From the NCBI GenBank assembly GCA_024278175.1, contig JAJRTS010000009.1, forward strand, positions 1 through 37,409: a DNA stretch of 37,409 bases. Direction: 5' to 3'. A program made the translations under genes and the position numbers. Under the pieces are notes generated by a model. The model saw nothing but the letters and a program-made list of their open reading frames with translations. It was not told where the DNA came from and ran no database searches. The stretch is from Gemmatimonadales bacterium. GTDB taxonomy: Bacteria; Gemmatimonadota; Glassbacteria; GWA2-58-10. Positions 15,131 through 22,466 of this stretch are shown here, piece after piece; the first letter of the stretch is position 1; each line of letters opens with the position of its first letter.

Positions 15131-16435
15131 GTGAAGAACAGCGCGAAAATCTGGTCACGGATACTGATCGCCTCTCTGCTTGCGGCCGCGGTGGCGGCTG
15201 TTGTGCCGGGTCCGGGGTGGCTATGTGCCCAGGACCTGCATTCGTTCGAGAACGACGTGCCGTTCGGCTTCCGGATGAGCTTTTTCAAGGGCGGCGGGGA
15301 CAGTACGCTCTGCCTGATTACGATTACGGTGGATAACAAGAATCTCCTGTTTTTCAGGGGAAGCGGCTATTACGAGGCCCAATACGAGGCGTTTCTGAAT
15401 ATGCGGGAAACCGAAACACGCAGTATCCTCAAGGGCCTCTGGGACAAAACTGTGCGCGTGCCCAGCTACGATGAGACCAGTCTGGCCAAACTTTTCGATC
15501 CGCTGACTGTTACCACCAGGGCCTGGCCTGGCAAATACGAGGGTTTTGTCGAGGTCAAGGATATTCAGGCCAATACTTTCGGCAACGGACGGGTCAGCGT
15601 GCAGGTGCCCGATTTCAACTCCGACCTGCCCAAACTCAGTACTCCGCTCTTTTACGCCGTGCCCGAGGGACAGCAGCCCGGACAGCAGCCTGATCTGTCG
15701 CCCGGCGGAGCGATCCCCACCGAGGGCAGCCTCAAGGTGCCAAGCGGCAAACCGATCTGGCTGATGGTCGAGGTTTATGCCGACTCAAGCGCGCTGCCGG
15801 AAGGCTGGAAGCTCACCGCGGAGGTTGTCAAGGCGCTGATGCTGTTCCCGCGGATCGATGTGGAGCTGGAGGACGGGCTGCTGCGCCAGCGCGCGCTGAT
15901 CAAGGTCTCCACGGGCACGATGGGACTGGGCACCTACGAGCTGGACGTGCAGTTGCGCGATGAGAACAACACCAGCCTGGCCCGGGCCACCTCGTTCAAG
16001 TTCCGGGTCGTGCGCAGCGCCGACTGGGTGACCAAAAACTACAAGAACGAAATCAAGTATCTTCGCTACCTGATCCCTGAGGAAGAAATGGAGCGCTTGC
16101 AGGGGATTCCCGAAGAGGAGCAGGCCACCGCTCTCGAAAAATTCTGGGCCAAGATCGACCCGGTGCCCGCCACGGCGATCAACGAACTGCGGGTCCAGTA
16201 TTTCGAGCGGATCGACTACGCCAACAGGCATTTCACAACCGAGGAGCACGAGGGCTGGGAGACCAATATGGGTGAGGTCTATATCCTGCTCGGCCCGCCC
16301 ACGGAAATCTACGGTAGCCGTCTGAACCAGATCTGGGTCTACGAGTACGAGGGCCTGGTGCTCCACTTTTTCGGCCAGAATCTGCGCAACCGTAACGAAT
16401 TCGACGAGTATATCCGCCTGCGCAGGTGGTGGTGA
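15131..16435 (+). CDS. GWxTD domain-containing exported protein
   Basis: A 434-aa protein starting at GTG 15131, with a GAGGGGG stretch upstream. A signal-like segment occupies about residues 9-31 (ILIASLLAAAVAAVVPGPGWLCAQ). The middle is a beta-rich domain. The C-terminal ~110 residues are a recognisable GWxTD domain: YLIPEEEMERLQGIP, LEKFWAKIDPVPATAINELRVQYFERIDYANRHF, HEGWETNMGEVYILLGPPTEI, then IWVYEYEGLVLHFF. Here the motif reads GWETN, with Asn for the final Asp. The gene lies between the larger GWxTD gene (34 nt upstream) and a DUF6599 lipoprotein (74 nt downstream), all on one strand, so a shared transcript and a joint envelope role are likely. The biochemical role of the family is unknown. 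Confidence 0.88.
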   Translation: MKNSAKIWSRILIASLLAAAVAAVVPGPGWLCAQDLHSFENDVPFGFRMSFFKGGGDSTLCLITITVDNKNLLFFRGSGYYEAQYEAFLNMRETETRSILKGLWDKTVRVPSYDETSLAKLFDPLTVTTRAWPGKYEGFVEVKDIQANTFGNGRVSVQVPDFNSDLPKLSTPLFYAVPEGQQPGQQPDLSPGGAIPTEGSLKVPSGKPIWLMVEVYADSSALPEGWKLTAEVVKALMLFPRIDVELEDGLLRQRALIKVSTGTMGLGTYELDVQLRDENNTSLARATSFKFRVVRSADWVTKNYKNEIKYLRYLIPEEEMERLQGIPEEEQATALEKFWAKIDPVPATAINELRVQYFERIDYANRHFTTEEHEGWETNMGEVYILLGPPTEIYGSRLNQIWVYEYEGLVLHFFGQNLRNRNEFDEYIRLRRWW

Positions 16436-16509
16436 GGCGTAAAGTTGATTATATTAAACGCGGGAAGGCATGTTAACCCGCAAAATCAATTCTTGAGGAG
16501 ATCCGCGCA

Positions 16510-17490
16510 ATGTCCCGTTTCCGTACTGTGATTGGTGCTGTTGTCCTGTTTCCGGCGGCATTGGCTTTCGTGCTGCTCTGTGGGTGTTCCGGCTCCGGCG
16601 GCGGAGGGCCGAAGGGCGAAACCGCGCAAGCCGAATCCGCCGCGGACGTCCAGAGCGCCGATTTGCAGGCCCTGCTTCCCGGTCCGCAGCTCTCCGGCGG
16701 CTGGAAGATCAGCGGAGAGCCGAGGGTTTTTGTGGCGGACAACCTCTGGGAGTATATCAACGGCGGGGCCGAGGGCTACCTGGTCTATAATTTCAAAACC
16801 GTGATCACCGCCGATTACGAGAGCGCCGACGGTGTGCAGGCGGTGGTGGATATCTATCGCATGGCTGATCAGCTTTGCGGGTTCGGGATTTATTCCGCCG
16901 AGCGCAACAGCCTGGCCCCACGGGTGGATATCGGCAGCGAGGGCTACCTTACCGAGAACGCCCTCCATTTCTGGCAGGGGCCGTACTACGTTAAAGTCAC
17001 CGCGTTCGAAACCGGCCAGGGTGAGCAACTGGAAGTGCTGGCGCGCGCAATCGCTGCTGGTCTCGACGCTCCGGTGGGCAACCCGCCGCAGATCGCCGCT
17101 TTCCCCGAACAGGGCCTGCGGGCCGGCAGCGAGCGTTACATGGCCAGCGACGTGTTGGGCCACAGTGAGCTGAAAAACGGGTTCAGCGCTGATTATGAGC
17201 TGAACGGCACGGAATTCAAGCTGGTTTTTATCCTCCACGATGAGGTTGAGCAGGCCGCCAACAGCTATCAGGTCTACAAGCAGTTCATGGAGCGCTACAG
17301 CCAGGGCGTGGAGGAACATCAGGGGATGGACTCCCCGATGTTCACCGCGCAGGATTCATACTACGGCAAGGTGGTGGCCATGCTCTCCGGCCGCGCCGTG
17401 GTCGTTACCCTGGGCCTGGAAGACCCCGAAATGGTCAACTCCTGCCTGCGCCGGTTGATCGAAAAACTCTCGTCGCAGGGATTGATCTGA
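16510..17490 (+). CDS. DUF6599-family lipoprotein
   Basis: A 326-aa lipoprotein with leader MSRFRTVIGAVVLFPAALAFVLLCGC (lipobox LCGC, Cys about 26), followed by a glycine-rich linker. The body has the pattern of the DUF6599 family. An early segment near residues 70-100 reads ADNLWEYINGGAEGYLVYNFKTV. It is followed by VVDIYRMADQLCGFGIYSAERN, and LHFWQGPYYVKVTAFE lies near 155. The C-terminal half repeats a similar fold (YYGKVVAMLSGRAVVVTLGLED). No catalytic motif is evident. TATATT at 16450-16455 may be a local -10 box, and TTGAGGAG lies upstream of the ATG. It sits 8 nt before the next gene and downstream of the two GWxTD genes. Family assignment is from memory of sequence pattern; function is unknown. 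Confidence 0.75.
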   Translation: MSRFRTVIGAVVLFPAALAFVLLCGCSGSGGGGPKGETAQAESAADVQSADLQALLPGPQLSGGWKISGEPRVFVADNLWEYINGGAEGYLVYNFKTVITADYESADGVQAVVDIYRMADQLCGFGIYSAERNSLAPRVDIGSEGYLTENALHFWQGPYYVKVTAFETGQGEQLEVLARAIAAGLDAPVGNPPQIAAFPEQGLRAGSERYMASDVLGHSELKNGFSADYELNGTEFKLVFILHDEVEQAANSYQVYKQFMERYSQGVEEHQGMDSPMFTAQDSYYGKVVAMLSGRAVVVTLGLEDPEMVNSCLRRLIEKLSSQGLI

Positions 17491-17498
17491 GCACCGTC

Positions 17499-18206
17499 GT
17501 GACCTATCGAAATACAGGGAGTTCCGGCGGCACCGGCCGTGATCGCTCGCAGCGGACATATCCGGCTCCCCGCGGGCTGTTCGCCGGTAACAAGTCAGTC
17601 AAATACGGATTGCTTGCCGTGGCGGCCTGCATGCTGATCGCCGGTTTTTTCGGCTTGGGCGATGAGCCGCTTACCGGGCCGATCGACGACGTTTTCCGCC
17701 GCGATCCATCCTCGCTGCTGATAGTCTACGGTACCGATGGCGAAAACACGGCCGGACTTCGCCAGTACGCCCACAAGGTAGCCCGCCTGCTGGGGGAGAC
17801 GCTGGACAGGGATATTCTGGTCTACCCGGACCGCGAGGTCGATTCCGGGCTGATCCGCGAAAGTTCCCTTCTGCTCTACGGCCCGGTGGACGCCAACCGG
17901 GTCAGCCGCAGGCTCAAGGATTATTTCCCCTTCCGGTTCGAGGGCGATACCCTGAGGCTGGACGGCAAAAATATCACCGCCGGCTGGCAACTGGTGTTCG
18001 CCGTGCCCAATCCCCGCAACGATCAGCACTATCTGCTGGTCTACACTGGCCCCTCTGATGCCGCGGTGATCGGGATCAACATCCTCGAAGATCCCAATTT
18101 CGTCCGTCACGATACAACCGACTACGTGCTGGCGGTCGATGGCCGGATCGAGCGCTCCGGCTACTTCCTCAAGGACGACCCCGAGCGCTGGACCCTGCCC
18201 CGCTGA
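17499..18206 (+). CDS. Membrane-anchored protein resembling an esterase C-terminal domain
   Basis: A 235-aa protein starting at GTG 17499, 8 nt after the DUF6599 stop. A basic N-terminus is followed by one hydrophobic anchor (YGLLAVAACMLIAGFFGL, about 36-53). The outer portion has SSLLIVYGTDGENTAGLRQYAHKVARLL, LLLYGPVDANRVSRRL, GWQLVFAVPNPRNDQHYLLVYTG and a final DYVLAVDGRIERSGYFLKDDPERW. This order of strands recalls the accessory domain found at the end of some secreted esterases and peptidases (pattern PNP-N-x-x-x-YVV ... GFFDxxW). Here it stands alone without the hydrolase. This resemblance is from memory and the function is unknown. The gene closes the run of GWxTD/DUF6599 genes. Confidence 0.7.
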   Translation: MTYRNTGSSGGTGRDRSQRTYPAPRGLFAGNKSVKYGLLAVAACMLIAGFFGLGDEPLTGPIDDVFRRDPSSLLIVYGTDGENTAGLRQYAHKVARLLGETLDRDILVYPDREVDSGLIRESSLLLYGPVDANRVSRRLKDYFPFRFEGDTLRLDGKNITAGWQLVFAVPNPRNDQHYLLVYTGPSDAAVIGINILEDPNFVRHDTTDYVLAVDGRIERSGYFLKDDPERWTLPR

Positions 18207-18252
18207 CTTTCCCCTCTGGACAGGGCCACGGCCGCCGGGCTATATTTCCCAC

Positions 18253-19920
18253 ATGCACATTGCCAACGCTCATAACCCACGGCCCGGATTTTTTTACCGC
18301 CTCCGCCGCAACTCGCTTGCAGTATTGCTGTTCGCTGCTCTGGCGGCTCTGCTGGGCTGCTCGCAAGCGGAACAACGGGCGCGGCAGAATGATGGCCCGC
18401 TCACGTTCCGGTTCCGCATCCCCGGCGACCCGCCCGGCCTGGACCCGATCCACAGCGCCGACCTGGTCTCCCAGAGCGTGGTCAACAACCTGTTCGATCC
18501 CCTGCTGCGACTCGATCCGGCCGGCGGCGAGCTTGTGCCCGCGCTGGCTTCGCGCTGGAGCGTTTCCGCCGATGGCCTCTCGTTCCGGTTCGTGCTGCGC
18601 CCCGACGCCCGTTTTCACAACGGCCGTGCGGTGGTGGCCAGCGATGTGATCTATTCGTTTACCCGCCTGCTGAATCCCGCCAGCGCCAGTCCCAGGCCGT
18701 GGATCCTGACACCCGTGGCCGGAGCCGAAGAGTTTCGCGGCGGCACGGCGAAAAACGTGGAGGGCCTCCGCGCCGAAGGCGACAGCGCGGTGGTGATCCG
18801 CCTGAAGGAACCCTATGCGCCGTTTCTGGTGCAACTGACCATGACCGCCGCCAGTATCGTCCCCCGCGAGGAAGTGGAACGCAACGGCGAGGACATGTTC
18901 GGCCAGGCCCCGGTCGGTTCCGGGCCGTTCCGGTTCCTCCGCTGGCAACACGACAGCCGGATTGTGCTGGAGCGCATTGCGGGTAAAGCTGAGACGGACT
19001 CCGGTCTTACAATAAAAAAACTGGAGTTCGAGGTGGTGCCCAATATCAGCGTGGCCTACGAAAAATACCGCGCCGGAGAGCTTGACCTGCTCGACCAGCT
19101 TCCGCCGGGTTATGTGGGACTGGTGCGCAAGCGCACCCCGGAGCAACTTCACGTCTGGCCGGGCCTCTCGGTGCGCTACATGGGGTTCAACCTTATTCGC
19201 GAGCCGTTCAAGGGTAACCGCAAGCTGCGCCAGGCGTTTAATTTCGCTGTCAACAAAGATGCGATTGTCCGGGTGCTGGGCGAGGGAGTGGACGTAATCT
19301 CGACCGGGGCAGTGCCGCCGGGTCTGCCGGGGCACAACCCGGCGCTGCGCGGTTACGGCTACGACCCGGAGCGCGCCCGCTCACTGCTGGCCCAGGCCGG
19401 TTATCCCGGCGGAGTCGGCCTGCCGGAGCTGACCCTGCTCTACAACAACGACCCGGCGGACCGCCGGGTGGCCGTGTTCGTCCAGGCCTGCCTGGGCGAG
19501 ATCGGTGTGCGGCTCAAGCTCAAGAGCCTGGAGTGGGCGGCGTTCCTGGCCGCCGTGCGCGCGGGCGAGGCTGCTATCTTCCGCGGAAGCTGGGTCGGGG
19601 ATTTCCCGGACGCGCATAATTTTCTCTATACGCTTTTTCACTCGTCCAACTGGGGCGACGCCGGCAATTATTCCCGCTTCTCCAAGGCCGGGGTGGACAG
19701 CCTGCTCGACTCGGCTGTCCGGGTGGTGGACCCGGCCGCCCGCGCCATGCTTTACCGGCAGGTGGAGAGTGTTATCAGCGAGGAAGCCCCCTGGATTTTC
19801 CTCTACCACCCGGGGCAGGTGGCCCTGCTCAGGCCCGAGTGGGGTGGGGCGGTGTTTCCCGCGCTGGGAGTCTGGGCCGTGCCGCTGGAGAATTTTTACC
19901 TTAGAAACGCCAAGGAGTAG
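18253..19920 (+). CDS. ABC transporter substrate-binding lipoprotein, family 5 (peptide/nickel type)
   Basis: A 555-aa lipoprotein that captures a ligand, usually an oligopeptide, in the periplasm and delivers it to the permeases encoded next. The leader ends in the lipobox ALLGC (about residues 32-36). Family-5 hallmarks are GDPPGLDPIHSADLVSQSVVNNLFDPLLRLD, LASRWSVSADGLSFRFVLRPDARFHNGRAVVASDVIYSFTRLL, then FNFAVNKDAIVRVLGEGVDVISTGAVPPGLPGHNP. Near the C-terminus come WVGDFPDAHNFLYTLFHSSN and EEAPWIFLYHPG. The frame is open further upstream, but ATG 18253 fits the lipoprotein leader. A TATATT box ends only 6 nt before this ATG and there is no ribosome-binding site, so the message may be leaderless. 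The permease gene begins 5 nt after the stop. Confidence 0.93.
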   Translation: MHIANAHNPRPGFFYRLRRNSLAVLLFAALAALLGCSQAEQRARQNDGPLTFRFRIPGDPPGLDPIHSADLVSQSVVNNLFDPLLRLDPAGGELVPALASRWSVSADGLSFRFVLRPDARFHNGRAVVASDVIYSFTRLLNPASASPRPWILTPVAGAEEFRGGTAKNVEGLRAEGDSAVVIRLKEPYAPFLVQLTMTAASIVPREEVERNGEDMFGQAPVGSGPFRFLRWQHDSRIVLERIAGKAETDSGLTIKKLEFEVVPNISVAYEKYRAGELDLLDQLPPGYVGLVRKRTPEQLHVWPGLSVRYMGFNLIREPFKGNRKLRQAFNFAVNKDAIVRVLGEGVDVISTGAVPPGLPGHNPALRGYGYDPERARSLLAQAGYPGGVGLPELTLLYNNDPADRRVAVFVQACLGEIGVRLKLKSLEWAAFLAAVRAGEAAIFRGSWVGDFPDAHNFLYTLFHSSNWGDAGNYSRFSKAGVDSLLDSAVRVVDPAARAMLYRQVESVISEEAPWIFLYHPGQVALLRPEWGGAVFPALGVWAVPLENFYLRNAKE

Positions 19921-19925
19921 AATAA

Positions 19926-20876
19926 GTGCCGAGTTTTATCCTCAGACGGCTGCTTGCGCTTGTTCCCGTGCTGTGGGGAATCGCCACGCTGGTGTTCGCG
20001 CTGATGTACCTGGTGCCGGGCGACCCGGCGCGGCTGATGGCCGGTCAGAACGCCGATGAGCAGACTATCGAGACCATCCGGGTCCGGATGGGGCTGGACA
20101 GGCCGCTGCACGTGCGCTACGGCAAATTCCTGGCCGGGGTGGCCACGGGCGATTTCGGCTACAGCTACCGTCAGCGAAGGCCCGTGAGCGAGGTCATTCT
20201 GGAGCGCTTTCCGGCCACGCTCAAGCTGGCCCTGGCCACGATCCTGATCGCGCTGCTGTTCGGAGTGAGCGCCGGGGTGCTGGCCGCACTCTGGCACGGC
20301 AAGGCACTGGACTGGGGCGTGATGGCGCTGAGTCTGCTGGGAATTTCCACGCCAGTGTTCTGGCTGGGCCTGATGTTGATCGTGGTGTTCAGTGTCTGGC
20401 TCGGCTGGCTGCCCGTGGGCGGTTACGGCGACGGCTCCCTGCGTTACCTGATCCTGCCCGCGGTGAGCCTGAGCGCGATCAGCACGGGTTACTTTGCGCG
20501 GATAACCCGCAGCAGCTTTCTGGAAGTGATGCGCACCGACTATATTCTGGCCGCGCGCAGCCGGGGGATTCCCGGCCGCAGGGTGGTGCTGCTGCACGCC
20601 ATGCGCAACGCCGCGATTCCGCTGGTAACAGTGGTGGGCACCAACCTGGCCGGGCTGCTGGGCGGGGCCGTGGCCACGGAGACCGTGTTCGCCTGGCCGG
20701 GAATCGGGCGGGCGATCTACGATGCGATCCTGGTGCGCGACCTGCCAGTGGTGGAGGGCGGAGTGATCTTTCTGGCGTTCGTGTTCGTGGCGGCCAACCT
20801 GGTAATCGACCTGCTCTACGCCTGGATCGACCCCCGGATCCGTCTGCCGGGTTACAGCGGCGCGGGAGGCGAATGA
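19926..20876 (+). CDS. dppB: Peptide-type ABC transporter permease, DppB/OppB family
   Basis: A 316-aa inner-membrane permease starting at GTG 19926, 5 nt after the binding-protein stop. The N-terminus FILRRLLALVPVLWGIATLVFALMYLVPGDPARLM is diagnostic of DppB. It is followed by GLDRPLHVRYGKFL and GDFGYSYRQRRPV. About six membrane segments are present. The cytoplasmic EAA loop that contacts the ATPases reads AARSRGIPGRRVVLLHAMRNAAIPLV, and the end has FAWPGIGRAIYDAILVRDLPVVEG. It overlaps the next gene by ATGA, so the pair is translationally coupled. Together they form the membrane channel. No ATPase genes follow in this operon. The transported substrate is probably a short peptide, but nickel and other solutes use the same family. 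Confidence 0.93.
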   Translation: MPSFILRRLLALVPVLWGIATLVFALMYLVPGDPARLMAGQNADEQTIETIRVRMGLDRPLHVRYGKFLAGVATGDFGYSYRQRRPVSEVILERFPATLKLALATILIALLFGVSAGVLAALWHGKALDWGVMALSLLGISTPVFWLGLMLIVVFSVWLGWLPVGGYGDGSLRYLILPAVSLSAISTGYFARITRSSFLEVMRTDYILAARSRGIPGRRVVLLHAMRNAAIPLVTVVGTNLAGLLGGAVATETVFAWPGIGRAIYDAILVRDLPVVEGGVIFLAFVFVAANLVIDLLYAWIDPRIRLPGYSGAGGE

Positions 20877-21706
20877 TGGGCAGAGCGAGAGTGCGCAGCT
20901 GGACATTCCGGATCGGTCTGGCGCTGACAATCGCGCTGATTATCGGGGCGCTGTGCGCCGACCTGTTCTCGCCCTACGACCCCTACAGCGTGGACATGGA
21001 CGCCGTGATGGTCCCGCCCTCGGGGGTCCACCTGTTCGGCACCGACTATCTGGGCCGGGACCTGTTGTTGAGAGTGCTGCACGGCGGGAGGATCTCGCTT
21101 GCCATCGGCGTACTGGCCGTGCTGATTTCCGGGTTGGTGGGTACCACTGTCGGCGCGATAGCGGGGTTTGCCGGGGGTTGGCTGGACGAGGTGCTGATGC
21201 GCATCACGGATATCGTGCTGGCGTTCCCCACGGCGCTGCTGGCGTTGGCGGTGATGGCCGTGTTCGAGGACCCCACTGTCGGCAAGATCTTTATCGTGCT
21301 GGGACTGGTGGGCTGGGCCAATATCGCCCGGCTGGTGCGCGCGGAGGTGATGACGATCAAGGAGCGGGACTACGTACTGGCCGCACGCAGTGTGGGTGTG
21401 GGGCCGCTGGGCGTGGTGTTGCGCCACGTGCTGCCCAACACGCTGGGCACCCTGCTGGTGGTGCTGACCCTGGGGGTGGCGTCGAATATCCTTACCGAGG
21501 CCTGGTTGAGTTTCCTGGGCCTGGGCGCGCAGCCGCCGCTGCCGAGCTGGGGCGCGATGATTACCGAGGGCCAGTATTTCCTGACAACCAGGCCGTGGGT
21601 TTGCCTGTTCCCGGGAATTGCGATCCTGCTGACCGTGCTGGGGTTCAACATGCTGGGCGACGGCCTTCGCGACGTGCTGGACCCCCGCCTTCGCGGGGGG
21701 GGCTGA
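20873..21706 (+). CDS. dppC: Peptide-type ABC transporter permease, DppC/OppC family
   Basis: A 277-aa second permease subunit. The N-terminal region has DLFSPYDPYSVDMDAVMVPPSGVHLFGTDYLGRDLLLRVLHGGRISLAIG, the signature of DppC. The EAA loop reads AARSVGVGPLGVVLRHVLPNTLG. Near the end are EAWLSFLGLGAQPPLPSWGAMI and LGDGLRDVLDPRLRGGG. ATG 20873 overlaps the dppB stop. The expected dppD and dppF ATPase genes are absent: the next gene is on the other strand. The system must use ATPases encoded elsewhere or be incomplete. Confidence 0.93.
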   Translation: MMGRARVRSWTFRIGLALTIALIIGALCADLFSPYDPYSVDMDAVMVPPSGVHLFGTDYLGRDLLLRVLHGGRISLAIGVLAVLISGLVGTTVGAIAGFAGGWLDEVLMRITDIVLAFPTALLALAVMAVFEDPTVGKIFIVLGLVGWANIARLVRAEVMTIKERDYVLAARSVGVGPLGVVLRHVLPNTLGTLLVVLTLGVASNILTEAWLSFLGLGAQPPLPSWGAMITEGQYFLTTRPWVCLFPGIAILLTVLGFNMLGDGLRDVLDPRLRGGG

Positions 21707-21720
21707 GCACAGCAAAAAAA

Positions 21721-21960
21721 TCAGATCGTGAATATCCCGGAGATATGCTTGCGCAGGCCCTTGCGGCTGTTTTTCCTGCCCAGGTCGCGGGTGGTTTCCT
21801 GGTCGGCGTAGAAGCGCTGGGACGCCTGCAACTCATCGCCGGCGGCACTCGGGCCGGAAGGTTCGTCGTAGCTCGTGGGGCAGCGGGATTTTTCCTTGCC
21901 TGAGCAGGCACCGCGGCGGGATTTCCCGCGCAGCGAGCGGAAATACTTCATGAGCGGCAT
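21721..21960 (-). CDS. Small basic protein of unknown function
   Basis: A 79-aa frame on the minus strand with a strong ribosome-binding site: GGAGG lies 5 nt before ATG 21960. The protein is rich in Arg, Lys and Ser (MKYFRSLRGKSRRGACSGKEKSRC), with two cysteines at about 19 and 27 and no membrane segment or known motif. It is convergent with dppC (14 nt between stops) and divergent from the YggT gene. The good ribosome-binding site and its position in an otherwise free gap support a real gene, but no family was recognised. It could also be a chance frame in GC-rich DNA. Confidence 0.5.
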   Translation of the reverse strand: MPLMKYFRSLRGKSRRGACSGKEKSRCPTSYDEPSGPSAAGDELQASQRFYADQETTRDLGRKNSRKGLRKHISGIFTI

Positions 21961-22157
21961 CTCATCCTCCGTGATGAATCATTGTCCGGGCATCCGTGCC
22001 CGTTACGCAGCCGGGAGATTGTATTTTATTCTCCCGCGTATATCTTTATCGGCAGAACAGGATAAAACTTGAACGTGCAATAGTTTTCCGTGAAAGGGCG
22101 GCCAAATTACCGGCAAGGCCCCGCGGGCGAACAGGGAAGGGAAAGGAAGGGATAAAG

Positions 22158-22415
22158 ATGCCAATGTTATACGGTCTGGTGGACAAGGTGTTCACGCTCT
22201 ACGGCTACCTGCTGCTGGCCAGGATATTGCTCTCCTGGTTCAATGTCGATTACCGTCAGCCGTGGGTGCAACTGCTCGTGCGGGTGACCGAGCCGTTTCT
22301 CCAGCCGTTCCGCGCGCTGATTCCCGTGCTGGGCGGGATGGATTTCAGCCCGATTGTGGCTTTTTTAGTGCTGAGCATGATCAAGCGCCTGGTACTGACC
22401 TTTATCGGGTACTAG
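22158..22415 (+). CDS. YggT-family small membrane protein
   Basis: An 85-aa inner-membrane protein starting at ATG 22158 behind AAGGAAGGG. Two hydrophobic segments (about 9-27 and 60-83) flank the family signature ARILLSWFNVDYRQPWVQLLVRVTEPFLQPFRALIPVLGGMDFSPIVAFLVLSMI. YggT proteins are widespread and have been linked to osmotic stress, potassium uptake and, in Gram-positives, cell division. The exact role is not established. The frame is open upstream, but the family begins at this point. It stands 51 nt before the beta-helix gene, whose own ribosome-binding site is visible. Confidence 0.9.
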   Translation: MPMLYGLVDKVFTLYGYLLLARILLSWFNVDYRQPWVQLLVRVTEPFLQPFRALIPVLGGMDFSPIVAFLVLSMIKRLVLTFIGY

Positions 22416-22466
22416 CAGTTGTTGCTATTAAACAAAAATGGATGGTGACAAGGAGAACATTGGAAA

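Noticed and set aside
20953-21903. 316-codon open frame on the + strand overlapping dppC
   Set aside because: Out of frame with DppC, rich in Arg/Gly/Ala and without domains; DppC motifs are clear in the other frame.
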